Origin: an uncultured Phascolarctobacterium sp.
GTDB taxonomy: Bacteria > Bacillota > Negativicutes > Acidaminococcales > Acidaminococcaceae
Direction: 5' to 3'
DNA: 64,000 nt
NCBI GenBank assembly: GCA_900545025.1
Contig: UQXH01000007.1
Coordinates: 1 to 64,000, forward strand
Part shown: one piece after another, positions 33,991 to 44,300 of the stretch
How positions within the stretch are numbered: the stretch's first letter is position 1
Layout: the number at the start of each line of letters is the position of its first letter
The notes under the pieces: model-generated
Databases searched by the model: none
What the model was told of the DNA's origin: nothing
What the model saw: the letters and a program-made list of their open reading frames with translations, nothing else
Made by a program: the position numbers and the translations under genes

Positions 33991-35550
33991 TTATTTCTGC
34001 TCCAGCAGATAAATGTCGGCAATCTCTGTTACCTGATGCAGATTGGCAGGCTGCTGCTGAGTTTTAAGCAATCTGCGATATTCCATGCCTCTGACGAGGA
34101 AATATTTATGCTCGCCGTTTTGCAGCGCTTTAGCAAAAGCATCCGTCTTAGGCAGCATTTCAACGCCAGGTTTGCCGGCATAATACATGAAGCCGGGACG
34201 CAGGAACTTATCTACATAAATTGTGGTATCCTGGTCGCATTGCTGCTGATATTCGGCGCTGATAGTCTTAACACTGAAACGGTCGGCAACTACCGGCAGC
34301 AGGAAAGCAAAGGCCACGCACATAGTTACCACGCCAATCATCACATGCAGCCAGGCAGCCAGCTGGATATCACGGTAATACCAGAGCGTAAACACAGTAG
34401 CCGCCCCCAACAGCAAGGTCAGCACTCCTAACACCATACCGCCAAAGGCCAGCTCCGGCAGCTGCTGTCCCCCAACTATCCAGCCTGCACCCAACAACAG
34501 GAACATCAAACCGCTGCCGGCAATCCAGTGATAGAACGTCGTATTATGACGCATCTTCTGTATCATACGGGAAATATTCCAGCCAATAACAATCGCCAGC
34601 GCCGGGAACATCGGCAGGATATAAGAAACCAGCTTCGTCTTGCAAATAGTAAAGAAGATAAAGACAAATACCCACCATACATGCATAAAGATTAAAAGAC
34701 GCATATCATCGATACGGCTGTCACTGATAGATGCCTTAACTGACTGGATAAGCAGCCCCGTCCAGGGGAACAAGCCCAGGATGACTACCGGGAAGTAATA
34801 CCAGAAGGTAACCCTGCTGGCATGTTCCGGCGTGGTAAAGCGAGTAACATTATGGAATCCCAGGAAAGTATTGATAAACTCCATCCCATGCACGGTGTAC
34901 ATAAGATAATACCAGGGCCCTGCAACTAACAGATATACCAAAAGGCCGCGCAGTACATGCATACGGAAGATTTCTTTCAACTGCCCCATAAAGAGCAGGT
35001 ATAAAAAGATAATAATACCAGGGAAAACAATACCGATAGGGCCTTTGACCAATGTAGCAAAGCCCATACATACGTACATGAGCCAGTATTTTTTATGCAG
35101 GAAGCTCAAAAGCGCTCCAGTCATAAAAAATAACAGCGATGTATCCGTTACGGCCGCCTTACTCAGATAGAAAAACTGGATGCAGCTGGTAAGGATCAAA
35201 GAAGACCAGAAACCGGCGCGTTCATTAAATAATTTTGTTACAGAAAAATACAGCATGAACGCAGTCAAAGCACCCATCAGAGCAGCAGGAAAACGCGCTG
35301 CAAATTCACCATAGCCAAACACCTTGAAAGCAGCAGCTACCAGCCAGTAATACATAGGCGGCTTGTCATACCAGTAATCACCAAAAATACGCGGCGACAA
35401 GAAATCTCCGGTCTGAAGCATCTCTCTGGCGGTTTCTGCATAAACCGGTTCATCAGGGTCAAGCAGAGGTACACCGCCGATACCAAAGAATAAAGTAAAA
35501 AAAATCACACAGGTCAAAATCAGCAGACTGTTTTTTTCAATCTGTTTCAT
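33991..35550 (-). CDS. ArnT/PMT-type membrane glycosyltransferase (GT39/GT83)
   Basis: Polytopic membrane transferase of 519 residues that moves a sugar from a polyprenyl phosphate to a lipid or protein on the outer face of the inner membrane. The first loop has the catalytic acidic motif DPDEPVYAETAREM (Asp31, Glu34) and YDKPPMYYWL, as in ArnT. There are about twelve membrane helices and a soluble C-terminal domain. Since no other arn genes are near, the acceptor could be lipid A, another glycolipid or a protein. Overlaps the epimerase gene by 4 bases. Confidence 0.87.
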   Translation of the reverse strand: MKQIEKNSLLILTCVIFFTLFFGIGGVPLLDPDEPVYAETAREMLQTGDFLSPRIFGDYWYDKPPMYYWLVAAAFKVFGYGEFAARFPAALMGALTAFMLYFSVTKLFNERAGFWSSLILTSCIQFFYLSKAAVTDTSLLFFMTGALLSFLHKKYWLMYVCMGFATLVKGPIGIVFPGIIIFLYLLFMGQLKEIFRMHVLRGLLVYLLVAGPWYYLMYTVHGMEFINTFLGFHNVTRFTTPEHASRVTFWYYFPVVILGLFPWTGLLIQSVKASISDSRIDDMRLLIFMHVWWVFVFIFFTICKTKLVSYILPMFPALAIVIGWNISRMIQKMRHNTTFYHWIAGSGLMFLLLGAGWIVGGQQLPELAFGGMVLGVLTLLLGAATVFTLWYYRDIQLAAWLHVMIGVVTMCVAFAFLLPVVADRFSVKTISAEYQQQCDQDTTIYVDKFLRPGFMYYAGKPGVEMLPKTDAFAKALQNGEHKYFLVRGMEYRRLLKTQQQPANLHQVTEIADIYLLEQK

Positions 35551-36491
35551 TGTTCTTGCATACCTCGCTTGTATTGTTGTGCGTAATCATGATAAGTACG
35601 TTTAATACCGTCAGCTAAAGACATCTGCGGCACAAAATCCAGCAGCCTGTCACATGCAGCATTATCCAGCACCGAGCGCAGGATATCTCCCTCTCGCGCC
35701 GGAGCGTAGTGCACGCCTATCCTATGTCCTATTGCTGCTTCAAAAGCCATCAGCAGCTCTTTCAGAGAAGTTTCCTTCTGTGTGGAAATATTGATAGTAT
35801 TATATCCCGGCAAACTAACTGCTGCCAGCAGTGCTGCAGCTACATCTCCTGCATAGACAAAATCACGGGTCTGACTGCCGTCGCCAAACACCGTAACCGG
35901 TTTATCCTGCGCCAGCAGCTTACAAAAGATGCTGATTACGCCGCCCTCGCCGCCAGCTCCCTGTCTTTCGCCGTAAACATTGGCAAACCGCAGCACGGCA
36001 GTATTTATCTGATAAAGCTCGTGATATAAACGCAGATAATGCTCGCTGGCCATCTTGGTCAGGCCATAAAAAGACGTAGGCTGCAAAGCCTCCGTCTCTT
36101 TAAGAGGGATATTGAGGTTATCGCCGTAAACCGCGGCACTGGAAGAAAAAACTATACTGCTCACCTGATATTTGCGGCAACATTCCAAAACATTTACCAA
36201 TCCCATCAGATTGATATCGCAGTCTTCCTGCGGATGCTCGATAGAATAGGGCACCATCGTCTGAGCCGCCAGATGAATAACAGCATCAAAATTCTCTGCA
36301 GCAAATAACTGTTCTAACTCTGATGAACGGATATCACCCTGTACCAGCCTTATCCCCTCCGGTACATTCTCTTTACAGCCGGAAGACAGATTATCCAAGA
36401 CTACGGCTTCATATTCGTCTTTTTTAGCAGCAATAAGTTCCAGCAGATGCGAGCCGATAAAGCCTGCACCGCCTGTTATCAACAGTTTCAC
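35547..36491 (-). CDS. NAD-dependent sugar epimerase/dehydratase (UDP-glucose 4-epimerase-like)
   Basis: Extended short-chain dehydrogenase with the Rossmann motif TGGAGFIGSH (6-15), Ser/Tyr/Lys catalytic residues (SSSAAVYG; Tyr142 and Lys146 in FYGLTK) and FANVYGERQ. It is closest to bacterial GalE-like 4-epimerases of 310 residues acting on UDP-Glc or UDP-GlcNAc. It probably supplies the sugar used by the neighbouring glycosyltransferase. Overlaps both neighbours by 4 bases (ATGA), so the three products are coupled. Confidence 0.86.
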   Translation of the reverse strand: MKLLITGGAGFIGSHLLELIAAKKDEYEAVVLDNLSSGCKENVPEGIRLVQGDIRSSELEQLFAAENFDAVIHLAAQTMVPYSIEHPQEDCDINLMGLVNVLECCRKYQVSSIVFSSSAAVYGDNLNIPLKETEALQPTSFYGLTKMASEHYLRLYHELYQINTAVLRFANVYGERQGAGGEGGVISIFCKLLAQDKPVTVFGDGSQTRDFVYAGDVAAALLAAVSLPGYNTINISTQKETSLKELLMAFEAAIGHRIGVHYAPAREGDILRSVLDNAACDRLLDFVPQMSLADGIKRTYHDYAQQYKRGMQEQ

Positions 36492-37489
36492 TCCTTACTC
36501 CTCCCCAGATTAGTCATCGCCAGCACATTGGCCCCAAAAGCCCGTACCGACACAAACGCTCCCAGCAGGAACGGCAGATACTCTGCCGTAAAACGCCACA
36601 GGACAGCCATAATACCGTCCAAACCATTCGGAAGTATATTAGAAAACAGTACGACAAACCCGGCTTCGGCAATACCGCTGCCACCAGGTGTGGGCGAAAA
36701 ATATAGTACCAGATTGAGCAGTACCATCCTGCCCATTACCTGGAGTAAATCAAAATCAATATTCAGACCTGTAAAGAACGCGGGCACTGTGGCATAAATG
36801 CACAACAGGCTGATCCCCGACTCAAAAAAAGCTTTCAGAATCCTGAAAGGGTGCTGTCCCATGACTACAAAGGCATGTTTAAATTCCTTATACCAGATAA
36901 AGCAGTTACGCCTGGTATCATAAGAAAATTTTGCAGTACATAAATACAGCCACTGCTCAGGATATTTGGTACGCATTAAAAAGAAGGCAATCACCGGCAA
37001 AGAAACAAACAGAACGGATACCGTAGTTATTACCGAAGGTGGCATCCAGGCGCTGATGTCATTATCGCTGTTTAATACCACCGGTACCAGCAAAATCAAA
37101 AAGAATATGGACATAATGGTGCGTACTAATACAACCACCGTCGCCTTGGCTACCGGCACGCCGGCCTTCTTCATAAACATAATCTGGGCAATCGCGCCGC
37201 CGCTGGCTCCCGGCGTTACCAGCGCCAGGAAATAATTGCTCAGCACGACATTGGCCACCTGCCGCACCGGCAGCTTTTCATCGGTAACATCCGCCAGCGT
37301 CATCAGACGCAGCCCGTCAAAAGTAAGCCCCAAAGCCAGACAGCCCAGGGCCAGCAAGACGCACTGCAGATCAAACATAGTCAGATATTCCAGTGCCCGT
37401 ATATCAAATGTAAAATAAATTACTGCAGCAGAAATAAGCAAAACAAATACAAACAATGCTGCCAAACGTACCAATAGTTTTTTAGTCAT
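36488..37489 (-). CDS. LPG synthase-type transmembrane protein (UPF0104/AglD-like flippase)
   Basis: Membrane protein with about eight helices and the UPF0104 signatures LTPGASGGAIAQIMFMKKAGV in part, and FSPTPGGSGIAEAGF. Relatives include the flippase half of MprF and the HpnL-type proteins, thought to move lipids or lipid-linked sugars across the membrane. At 333 residues it has no aminoacyl-transferase domain, so it is not a full MprF. The gene is followed directly by the glycosyltransferase pair, suggesting it handles their lipid substrate. Confidence 0.82.
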   Translation of the reverse strand: MTKKLLVRLAALFVFVLLISAAVIYFTFDIRALEYLTMFDLQCVLLALGCLALGLTFDGLRLMTLADVTDEKLPVRQVANVVLSNYFLALVTPGASGGAIAQIMFMKKAGVPVAKATVVVLVRTIMSIFFLILLVPVVLNSDNDISAWMPPSVITTVSVLFVSLPVIAFFLMRTKYPEQWLYLCTAKFSYDTRRNCFIWYKEFKHAFVVMGQHPFRILKAFFESGISLLCIYATVPAFFTGLNIDFDLLQVMGRMVLLNLVLYFSPTPGGSGIAEAGFVVLFSNILPNGLDGIMAVLWRFTAEYLPFLLGAFVSVRAFGANVLAMTNLGRSKE

Positions 37490-38353
37490 TTATTTCAAAC
37501 CACCAAAATTTGTCAGATTAACATCGTTTTTCTCCAACAAATATTTATTTTCCTCTGCAAGGAAAGCCTGCAGCTCGTCCTCCCAGTGATAATGCCAGGT
37601 AAACTGGCGCCCCAGTATATTACTGTCCAAACCGGGGTGTGTCATAATCTCACTTACGCCTTCAGGCAGGCTTTGAATAATCTTGCCGACCAAAGCAGTA
37701 TTAAGATTGCCTCCGGCCAACATGCCGAAAAAATGCTCGGGAAAACTTAAGCCTGCCGCTTTGGCTTTCCGCATAGCCATAGAAGCGCAGAAAGAGAGAC
37801 CTGCACGTCCCACCTTTCTGCCTATGCCTGCAGAAAATCCTCCGTCAAAGAAATAGCCTTCATGAGGATTCCTAATCTTCCTTATATTATATTTATAACA
37901 TAATTTTACCACTAAATCACTGATTATGGGTAGTACATGTGTATGTTGATGACTGTCAATATGAGTTATTTTTATACCCGTAGCCAAACCTCGTTCAATC
38001 TGCGCGCATAACTCTGTCTCCAGCTCACTCATTTTTATGCCGCCACGATAAAATCGTGAAGCAAAAGCCACATAATCAGGCAGGAATTTTCCCTGTTCAT
38101 CCAGTAAACTGCGTACCTTGTCAGGAGCTGCTGCCGGCGCTACACCTCCGACCAAGGTCAGATGGATACCTACGCCCAGCCCTGGATTAGCCAGTGCCAG
38201 CTCAACCGCTTCTGCAAAAGCCGGCGCACTGCACATCAGCGAAGTACTGGTAATAAAGCCTTTCTGAAAGCCTTTGATGATACCTTTATTGATCTGTGTA
38301 TGTAAACCAAAATCATCCGCATTGACGATAAGCTGTTTCACTTGCTTCACCAC
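37490..38353 (-). CDS. YdjC/ChbG/HpnK-family carbohydrate deacetylase
   Basis: Metal-dependent deacetylase of the ChbG fold (288 residues). It has the N-terminal NADDFGLH motif with metal-binding Asp, the HLTLVGG strand and the HIDSHQHTH His cluster, plus MTHPG at the end. Relatives remove acetyl groups from N-acetylated sugars, for example in chitobiose use (ChbG) or hopanoid-linked glycan (HpnK). HpnK is found with LPG-synthase-type and glycosyltransferase genes in hopanoid loci, but no squalene-hopene genes are seen here. First gene of this four-gene operon. Confidence 0.83.
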   Translation of the reverse strand: MVKQVKQLIVNADDFGLHTQINKGIIKGFQKGFITSTSLMCSAPAFAEAVELALANPGLGVGIHLTLVGGVAPAAAPDKVRSLLDEQGKFLPDYVAFASRFYRGGIKMSELETELCAQIERGLATGIKITHIDSHQHTHVLPIISDLVVKLCYKYNIRKIRNPHEGYFFDGGFSAGIGRKVGRAGLSFCASMAMRKAKAAGLSFPEHFFGMLAGGNLNTALVGKIIQSLPEGVSEIMTHPGLDSNILGRQFTWHYHWEDELQAFLAEENKYLLEKNDVNLTNFGGLK

Positions 38354-38361
38354 CAGACTGT

Positions 38362-39270
38362 TTATTTTAGCTTAGCATAATTGGCAAAATGCAGTTTCAC
38401 ATAACCGCGCAGCGCATCTTGCCCCAGTTGTCTTAAAAGCTGCCTCGCTGCCTCTGTCGCTGCCGTACCGCCGCCCTTAGGCAGGATAAAGCCAGCCTGT
38501 TCGGATAACGCCTCCATCCTGTGCAGGAACTGCGCCCGCGCCAGGATAGACGCAGCCGCAACAGCGATATTGCTTTCTGCCCGCGGCTGCTGCCGGAAGT
38601 CAACACCGGAAAATTTTGCTGTCAACGCCCTGATTACAGCATCAGAAGCTGTAAACTGGTCAATCAGTGCCCCGCTGCATTTAGGCTGCTCCCGCAACAC
38701 CTGCGACAGCGCTGCAATATGACCATATCCCAGGAGTCTGTTGAGATTGCCGCCCTCCTGACGTACCTGTTCATAACGCAGATTATATATCTCCGGCTTC
38801 AATTCCAGCACGCTGTAACTCAAAGCAATTTCCTTGATGGCAGTTTCCAGCTCCAGTATCTTTTTATCCGTCAGCAGCTTGCAGTCTTTAACACCTGCAG
38901 CACTAAGCTTGATTGCAGTTGCATTATCTACCGCTACGGCAGCCACTACTAACGGCCCGAAGAAATCTCCCTTGCCCGATTCATCGCTGCCTGCCCAAAT
39001 ACCTGTAAACTGCTTTTGCTGCGGCATACCTGCTGCTTCTGTTTTTCCGCTGTTTACTGCCGCCTGCAGAGCTGCTGCAAGATTACCGGAGCTGCCGCCC
39101 CACACCAGCCTTCTGCCCTTTTTGCCGTTATAGACGGTCAAGGTAACTTTCTCGTCATCTTTAAACACAGTAAATTGATGACCGTAAGCAATGTCCTTTT
39201 CAGCGCTTACTTCAGCCACAGCGGACAGCTTACTGCGTATTTCTGCCAAATATTGCGCAAAATCATCCAT
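38362..39270 (-). CDS. rnhC: Ribonuclease HIII
   Basis: Removes RNA from RNA-DNA hybrids. The N-terminal TBP-like domain that marks the HIII type (about residues 1-85, with YNGKKGRRLVWGG) precedes the catalytic core with GSDESGKGDFFGPL (Asp and Glu), KLLTDK, and ALIDQF. A final DEDD residue is in PRAESN. Length 302 is usual. HIII occurs mostly in Firmicutes and related groups. Its start overlaps the larC end by 8 bases. Confidence 0.94.
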   Translation of the reverse strand: MDDFAQYLAEIRSKLSAVAEVSAEKDIAYGHQFTVFKDDEKVTLTVYNGKKGRRLVWGGSSGNLAAALQAAVNSGKTEAAGMPQQKQFTGIWAGSDESGKGDFFGPLVVAAVAVDNATAIKLSAAGVKDCKLLTDKKILELETAIKEIALSYSVLELKPEIYNLRYEQVRQEGGNLNRLLGYGHIAALSQVLREQPKCSGALIDQFTASDAVIRALTAKFSGVDFRQQPRAESNIAVAAASILARAQFLHRMEALSEQAGFILPKGGGTAATEAARQLLRQLGQDALRGYVKLHFANYAKLK

Positions 39271-40558
39271 GCCGCTTTTCCTCTGCAGCCTTACGTGCTG
39301 CCTCGTACACAGCCTTTAAAGGCACCTGCTGTTTAACTGCTATGTCTTTGCAATCTTCATATTCCGGCGCCCAAGAGCTCAGGACATCGTCTTTCTTGCC
39401 GTATTTTACTCTTACAGCCCCATAAGCAGTGTCCGCCTGTACAAAACCGCGCTCTAACACACTGCGCTGTACTGCATTATAACGTACGCCTAAGGTCCCG
39501 GTCTCTGCAAAAACGATTGCCAGCAGCGCATTTAATTTGCTTTCCTCACATAAAAACATCAGCTTGCAGGCAGGACGGCCTTTTTTCATGACAATCGGCT
39601 CAACCCAGGCATCCAGCGCTCCTGCCGCAAGCAGTCGTTCTGCCGTATATCCCACGATTTCGCCGCTGACATCATCCAGATTGCAGGCAGCCTCCATGAC
39701 GGTCTCTGCCTGCGTCGCTGTCTTACCTACGTACATGCGCAATACGTTAGGTATCTCGACATCCCTTGTCCCTGCGCCATAAGCAATATAAGCACCTGTC
39801 CAGCCCTGCGGCAGACCGTCGCTGTATTCAGCCAAGACTTTCAGCAGCGCTGCGCCGGTCGGCGTCGTCATTTCCTTAGCCACCTGGCCCTGCCGCTGCG
39901 GCAGCTTCTGCAAAAGCTCTGCTGTAGCCGGAGCCGGAACCGGCATCAGACCATGAGCGCACTGCACAAATCCGTATCCGGTAGTCACCGTACCGACATA
40001 AATTTTTTCTACCTGCAAATATTCCAAACCTAACAGACAGCCGACAACATCGATAATCGTGTCGATAGCGCCTACCTCGTGAAAATGCACTTCTTCTATC
40101 GTCTTGCCATGTACCTTGGCTTCAGCCGCTGCAATAGCTCTGAACACCTGCTCCGCCGCACCTTTAATAGACACAGATAATTCAGAAGCATTGATAATCC
40201 CCATAATATCCTGCAGATTACGGTGTACATGTGTATGTGTATGAGCATGAATATGAGTATTTTCTTCATGATGATGCTCATGCTCGTGCTGATGACCATG
40301 CTCATGTGCTTCATGATGATGTTCGTGTACATGTCCATGGTCATGCAAATGCTCATGTTCCTCAGGAAGCAGTACGTTAAAATATGTTGCCTCTATACCA
40401 AGCTTATTTACCTTCTTATATATCAGCTCATAGTCCCCCAACTGCAGTTTTTGCAGCTCGCTGCGCAGCGCTTCCAACGGATAGCCTGCATCCAGCAGCG
40501 TGCCTAAAAGCATATTGCCGCTGATACCGGCAAAAGTATCAAGATAGATAGCTTTCAT
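39263..40558 (-). CDS. larC: Nickel-pincer cofactor nickel insertion protein LarC, His-rich
   Basis: LarC inserts nickel into pyridinium-3,5-bisthiocarboxylic acid mononucleotide using CTP, giving the nickel-pincer cofactor of lactate racemase (LarA) and relatives. N-terminus YLDTFAGISGNMLLGTLLDAG and the C-terminal RGFVQADTAYGAVRVK region match the family. Residues about 67-112 are a run of His, Glu and Asp (many HEH, HHH and HAH units), a likely nickel store. The gene is intact, without the frameshift seen in lactobacilli. LarA and LarE are not in the window. Confidence 0.93.
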   Translation of the reverse strand: MKAIYLDTFAGISGNMLLGTLLDAGYPLEALRSELQKLQLGDYELIYKKVNKLGIEATYFNVLLPEEHEHLHDHGHVHEHHHEAHEHGHQHEHEHHHEENTHIHAHTHTHVHRNLQDIMGIINASELSVSIKGAAEQVFRAIAAAEAKVHGKTIEEVHFHEVGAIDTIIDVVGCLLGLEYLQVEKIYVGTVTTGYGFVQCAHGLMPVPAPATAELLQKLPQRQGQVAKEMTTPTGAALLKVLAEYSDGLPQGWTGAYIAYGAGTRDVEIPNVLRMYVGKTATQAETVMEAACNLDDVSGEIVGYTAERLLAAGALDAWVEPIVMKKGRPACKLMFLCEESKLNALLAIVFAETGTLGVRYNAVQRSVLERGFVQADTAYGAVRVKYGKKDDVLSSWAPEYEDCKDIAVKQQVPLKAVYEAARKAAEEKRHG

Positions 40559-40562
40559 TTCT

Positions 40563-41321
40563 TCACCTCATATGATTGATGATGCTGGCCAGCCTGCCTG
40601 CACCAAAGCCATTGTCAATATTTACTACGGCTACACCGGCGCTGCAGCTGTTGAGCATACCCAGCAAGGCTGACAGCCCGCCAAAGTTTGCCCCATAGCC
40701 GACACTGGTAGGTACGGCAATAACAGGTTTATCTACCAGCCCGCCTACGACGCTGGCAAGTGCCCCCTCCATTCCCGCTACGACAATCAGTACGTTGGCA
40801 GCGTGAATAGCATCCAGCTGTGCAAAAAGGCGGTGAATGCCTGCCACGCCGACGTCATAGATACGGGTCACTTTATTGCCCATGATTTCAGCTGTAATTG
40901 CAGCTTCTTCTGCCACTGGTATATCGCTGGTACCCGCCGTTACAACTGCAACAGTACGTTTTTCATCCCTGGGCAGCGGACTGCGTTCCAAGGCCACAAT
41001 CTGTGCCTGCGGATAATACTGCACGTCAGAAACCTTTTCTCTGATGGCCGCATAAACCTCTTCGTCCGCCCGCGTCGCCAGTACATTTTCGCTGCATTGG
41101 CTGAGCCTGTACATAATCTCAGCGCATTGCTCCGGCGTCTTGCCGGCGCAATAGATTACCTCGGGAAAGCCCTGCCTGTCATTGCGGGCCGTATCAATGC
41201 GGGCAAAGCCCAAATCAACATACTGCAGCTGTTTCAGCTGCTGCAGTAACTGCGTTTCATTTATTTGACCGTCTTTATATTGCCCGACCGTCGCCAGAAT
41301 TTTTTCATCCATCGCCGTCAT
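40563..41321 (-). CDS. larB: LarB, pyridinium-3,5-biscarboxylic acid mononucleotide synthase
   Basis: Carboxylates and hydrolyses nicotinic acid adenine dinucleotide to make P2CMN, the first step of nickel-pincer cofactor synthesis. The C-terminal half is a PurE-like domain with VVTAGTSDIPVAEEA, GVAGIHRL and VGYGANFGG. The start chosen is ATG 41321 with AAAGGAG 8 bases upstream; the reading extends to 41375 inside the RND gene. It is 4 bases before larC, so the two act in one pathway. Confidence 0.94.
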   Translation of the reverse strand: MTAMDEKILATVGQYKDGQINETQLLQQLKQLQYVDLGFARIDTARNDRQGFPEVIYCAGKTPEQCAEIMYRLSQCSENVLATRADEEVYAAIREKVSDVQYYPQAQIVALERSPLPRDEKRTVAVVTAGTSDIPVAEEAAITAEIMGNKVTRIYDVGVAGIHRLFAQLDAIHAANVLIVVAGMEGALASVVGGLVDKPVIAVPTSVGYGANFGGLSALLGMLNSCSAGVAVVNIDNGFGAGRLASIINHMR

Positions 41322-41334
41322 AATCGCCGCTCCT

Positions 41335-44300
41335 TTACCGTCTTGCTGCCGCACGTTTTTCTTTCCATTCTTCAAACATCAGATAGATAATCGGTACTAC
41401 CAACAGTGTCAGCACAGTAGAAGTTATCAGGCCGCCGACCAATACTACACCCATGGACTGACGCAGCTCGGCGCCGGCGCCGATCCCCAGGGCGATTGGC
41501 AGCATGCCAAGAATAGTTGAAAAGGTCGTCATAAAGATAGGACGCAAGCGCAAAGAGCAGGCCTCTAAAACAGCAGTACGCAAATCATAACCTTTGGCAC
41601 GCTGCTGATTAGCATAGTCAATCAGCAAAATAGCATTTTTCGTTACCAAGCCCAACAGCATGGTAAAACCAATAAGGCTCATCATATTAGCTGTCTGTCC
41701 TGCTACCAAAAGGCCTAAGACAGCACCAATAACAGCAAAGGGCAGGGAGAACATGATGATGAACGGCTGCGTAAAGCTTTCAAACTGCGCTGCCAGCACC
41801 ATGTACACAACGACGATAGCCAAAATAACCGCTTTGGCTATCTCATTAAAGGAACGAGCCATGGTGTCTGCCTGACCAATCATCTTATAGCTGTAGCCAT
41901 CCTGCATATTCATCGACGGAATAAGCTCTTTTTGAATCTTAGCAATCAAATCACCGGGAGAAATGCCGACTGTGTTGGCGTAAACAACGATCTGCCGCTG
42001 CTTATCCTCTCTTTCAATACGGGTAGGCCCTGAGCCAAGTCTTACATCGGCTACATCGCCCAGACGCACAAACTGCCCGTTTTCCGCAGACACGCGCAGA
42101 TTCTTGACATCGTTGATGTCGATACGCTTCTTCTGCGGCATCTGGATAATGATGTCATAATCGTTATCACCGATAGTATAGCTGTTACCGGTACTCTTGC
42201 CCATAAAGGCCATCTCCACAACTTCGCCGACCGCCGTCGAGTCAAGACCCAGCGAGCTCGCACGCGCCTGATCCAGCTTCACGATGATTTCCGGCTCTTC
42301 GTCAGAATCGGAAATATCTATATCTGTAGCTCCTGGTACCTGGCTGACCAAATCAGCTAATTGCAGGGCGTATTGTTTCAGCTGCGTCATATCGCTGCCG
42401 CGCAGACCTACCTGTACCGGACGGCTGTCACCACGGCCGCCGCCCTGGTTGGATACGACGGTCACATTCAGCCCTTCAACATTTCTGAAATCGCCGCGCA
42501 GGTCATCCATAATCTGCTGCATACTGCGCTCACGTTCATTAGAAGGTTTTAACCTGATATCAATAGAGCCCTGATTAACAGGATTGCGTCCATTACCAAT
42601 ATTAAGGGCAGCAATACGCACCTCCGGCAGCGAAGAAATCTTCTCCTGCAGCGGCGTCGCCAAAGCTACGGTTTTCTCCATACTGGTGCCGATAGGCGCT
42701 TTGAAGTTAACGCTGAATTCGCCGGAATCATAGGTCGGCTGATATTCCGTACCTACGAAAGGCAGCAGCATGATATTCAAAAGCAAAGAAACAACACCGA
42801 TAGCCACGACTTTTTTCGGATGCTGCAGAGCCGTTTCCATAATCTCATTATAGACCTGTCTGATGAACTGGAAACCGTTTTCAAATTTATCCAGACAGAG
42901 TTGGAGATATTTATTTCTCGGCTTACTTCTTTCCTTGGTCTCATCCTTGATCCAATAGGCCGAAACCATCGGTGTCAACGAAAAAGCAACCAAGGTAGAA
43001 AAACCTACGGCAAAGGCTACTGTCAAGCCAAATTGTTTAAAGTACTGACCAATAATCTCTCCCATACTGCCGATAGGCACAAACACCGCCATCAACGTCA
43101 GAGAAACGGCTAAAATCGCCAGCGTTAATTCTTCGGTAGCTTCCTTAGCCGCCTGGAAAGGCGTCTTACCCATCTCGATATGCCGGAAGATATTCTCGAT
43201 AACTACGATAGCGTCGTCGATAAGGATACCTACTGCCAAACTCAGCGCCATCAGCGACATATTGTTCAAGGTAAAGTCCATGACGCGCATCAAAAAGAAA
43301 GTTGCGATAACCGACGTCGGTATACACAGGCCGCCGATAATCGTCGCCCGGAAATTGCGCAGGAAGAGATAGGTAATCAGCAACGCCAGAAAACCACCGA
43401 AAAGAATAGTGTTCCACACATCACCGATATTTTCTCTGATGTACTGGGATTGGTCACGCACAACCTCTACCTTGATGTCAGGAGGCAGCATCCGCTGCTT
43501 GATAATCTCCATCTTGGCGTTAAGTCCGTCGGTAACGTCTACCGTATTGGTCTTGGACTGCTTACGCACACTGGCCATGACGCAGGGTACGCCATTGGCG
43601 CTGGCAAAGGTGTCCTCGTCCTCCCAATCGTCCACTACATCTACCACGTCGCCAACATAGACGGGTCGATTATCGACATTAGTTATAGCTACGTTTTTAA
43701 TATCATCAATATTCTTATACTTGCCGACGGTGCGGACAGTAATCTCCATGTCCTTATTCTTGGCCTTACCGCCGGGAGTATTGTAGTTTTCATCATTAAC
43801 CTTGTCTAAGATATTCTGAAAAGAAATATTATATTCCGCCAGCTTTTCCGGTCTTACTACCAAACGAATAGCGCGGGTGCTGGCGCCCAGTACCGTGACC
43901 TCGGAAACGCCTTCCACCATCTGGAGCTCGTCTTTGATAGAATCCTCGATTAGACGGCGGATCTCACCGCGGCTGCGTACCTCTGACGAAAAAGTATAGG
44001 CTACAATCGGTCGCGAACTTAAATCGACAGTCTGCACGGTTGGCTCGTCGATGTCGTCCGGCAGACGCTTACGGACGCTGGCTACCTTTTCGCGCACCTC
44101 ACTGGCCATCGCCTGCGGGTCTACGCCCATATTGAATTCCAGCACCGTCTCGCTGTAGCCTTCCAGCACTGTTGACGAAATAGTCTTGATACCGGCAACC
44201 TGGCTGACGCGGTCTTCGATAGGCTTGGTAATCAGCGTTTCCATTTCTTCCGGCGAAGCGCCGTCATAAGTAATACGCACACTGACGATAGGCATATCTA

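Noticed and set aside
40220..40365. Repeated CATG/CATGA units suggesting a CRISPR-like or VNTR array
   Set aside because: The repeats encode the His-rich segment of LarC in frame; no spacer structure.
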